64,000 nucleotides of DNA. Origin: JAWLBY01 sp041687455. Lineage in GTDB: Bacteria; Pseudomonadota; Gammaproteobacteria; Xanthomonadales; Xanthomonadaceae. The notes beneath the pieces were generated by a model. The model ran no database searches, was not told where the DNA came from, and saw only the letters and a program-made list of their open reading frames with translations. This document shows positions 63,132-64,000 of the stretch, piece by piece; the first letter of the stretch is position 1, and every line of letters starts with the position of its first letter. Location: contig JAWLBY010000016.1 of NCBI GenBank assembly GCA_041687455.1, positions 1-64,000 of the forward strand. The letters are read 5' to 3'. The position numbers and the translations under genes were made by a program.

Positions 63132-63442
63132 GCCCGGTCAGATACAGTGGGCGCGAGATCGGTTGCATCATGCGCCTGCCGAGCCGCGATCGAAACCGGC
63201 GGTCCTTCAGCCCCGAACGTACCCCTGAAGGAGCGGCTTCAGCCGCGACCGGACCATTCCAGCATCCCGGATGGCCTTTGTCGTCCATGCGGATCAGCGG
63301 GTCAGGGCAGGCCGCCGCCAACATGCTCGCACCGGGGCCGGCCGGCGACAGCGAGCGGTCGTCCAATCGCCATGCAACCGATCCCGCCGTCGCCGTATCA
63401 GTTTGTCCGACACGGGCATCCCGCCCGAGACTGGAGCCCACC
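63132..63442. other. Divergent gap with one REP-like repeat
   Basis: GGAGCGGCTTCAGCCGCGAC lies at about 63230-63249. The gap separates the ECF sigma gene (minus) from a small membrane protein gene (plus). No other structure was recognised; the in-frame extension of the membrane protein to 63170 is not convincing. Confidence 0.5.
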
Positions 63443-63763
63443 GTGGAACAATTGATCCCGATTGCCCTGTTCGCCTCGATCGCGCTGATCGTCAAGTTCG
63501 TCGTCGACGCCCGCGTCCGCCGCCGGCTGGCCGAAACCCACGCCAACGACGAGCTGGTCCGCTCGATGCTGCTCGCCGACGAGCAGACCAGCCGTGCCTC
63601 CGCCCTGAAGTGGGGCATCGTGCTGGTGCTGGTCGGCATTGCGTTCGGCCTGATCGACCTGTGGAACCTGCAGCCGGACCAGCCGGGGACGTGGGGCCTG
63701 CTCAGCGTCGCGGCCGGTGTCGGGCTGCTCGGCTACCGCGTGATCGAGACCCGGCTGCGCTGA
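63443..63763 (+). CDS. Small membrane protein (DUF6249-like)
   Basis: 106 residues from a GTG at 63443, preceded by GGAG at 63433. Hydrophobic segments lie at about 4-20, 57-72 and 84-97; a charged helix (DARVRRRLAETHANDELVRSML) lies between the first two. This layout resembles DUF6249-type proteins seen beside ECF sigma genes. Divergent from the sigma gene; it may be part of its regulon. Function unknown. Confidence 0.65.
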   Translation: MEQLIPIALFASIALIVKFVVDARVRRRLAETHANDELVRSMLLADEQTSRASALKWGIVLVLVGIAFGLIDLWNLQPDQPGTWGLLSVAAGVGLLGYRVIETRLR

Positions 63764-63890
63764 GTGCGCGATCCGTGGCGGCCGGAACGCTTCGGCCGCC
63801 ACCCGGCCCGAGCATCGGCAGTTCCGCAGAACATCCGGTCGCGGTCGACTAGAATCGGCGCCTTCGCATTCGCCGATCCGTGGAACCGCC

Positions 63891-64000
63891 GTGGCCAGCA
63901 TCAAGCAGGAAGACTTCATCCAGTCCGTCGCCGACGCGCTGCAGTACATCTCGTACTACCACCCGGTCGACTACATAAAGAATCTCGCCGCGGCCTGGGA
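63891..64000 (+). CDS. Fumarate hydratase, class I (5' end, truncated by window)
   Basis: Only the first 36 codons are present, from a GTG at 63891: VASIKQEDFIQSVADALQYI then SYYHPVDYIKNLAAAW. This opening is characteristic of the single-chain [4Fe-4S] class I fumarases of gammaproteobacteria. A TAGAAT -10 candidate is at 63850-63855, with no clear -35. The rest lies beyond the window. Confidence 0.85.
   Translation, partial: MASIKQEDFIQSVADALQYISYYHPVDYIKNLAAAW

Overview
This is chromosomal DNA from a GC-rich gammaproteobacterium. Conserved gene order (Mth938-like/yhbY divergent from rlmE-ftsH-folP; rpsP-rimM-trmD-rplS; rplU-rpmA-obgE; rpsT divergent from murJ, then ribF-ileS-lspA-ispH), a Cys-type intracellular PHA depolymerase, DUF349 and YjfB proteins, and many intergenic REP-like hairpins (core GGCTTCAGCC between GTAGGAG arms) fit Xanthomonadales/Lysobacterales. 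The family assignment is inferred from style and gene order, not from a search. A run of 100 Ns at 40384-40483 shows this is a scaffolded draft.

Layout. 1-12 kb: ribosome and RNA-modification genes, ftsH, folP, htpG behind a textbook sigma-32 promoter, a chemotaxis-like coiled-coil protein and Hsp15. Two inverted copies of a ~169-bp MITE bracket rpsP-htpG, and each abuts the stop codon of a gene. 11.7-14.6 kb: PHA depolymerase, glutathione peroxidase, FmdB-like protein and RNase T. 14.8-18.2 kb: a minus-strand cluster of an ECF sigma factor, an EGKCG-repeat precursor peptide, a DUF692 (MNIO) enzyme, a DUF2063 partner and a DoxX membrane protein. This matches the Hvf/bufferin copper-binding RiPP systems. 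18.3-23.7 kb: nth with rsxE, G, D and C (no rsxA or rsxB here) and a crotonase. 24-35 kb: FKBP isomerase, DUF1289-Nudix-sulfurtransferase, a 1139-residue REC-GAF-PAS-GAF-GGDEF(degenerate)-EAL protein, a second crotonase, a PCu(A)C copper chaperone, and uvrA coupled to a thioesterase with a long tail. 35-47 kb: housekeeping genes separated by tandem REP arrays, then a tRNA-Thr gene.

Directly after the tRNA, 47.3-49.9 kb is visibly more A+T-rich. It holds a beta-class DNA methyltransferase and a 517-residue protein with a nuclease-like, zinc-ribbon-containing N-terminus and HEAT repeats. I interpret this as a small restriction-modification-like or defence cassette of unfamiliar type. It and the RiPP cluster are the best candidates for new biology.

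50-64 kb: PhzF, a DUF2279 protein, an AGCS symporter, a DUF349 protein, YjfB, a 247-bp element with 18-bp inverted termini, xthA next to a multiply broken DUF2269 pseudogene, a secreted lysyl-endopeptidase-like protease, an S41 peptidase, a second ECF sigma/anti-sigma pair, a small membrane protein, and the 5' end of a class I fumarase cut by the window edge.
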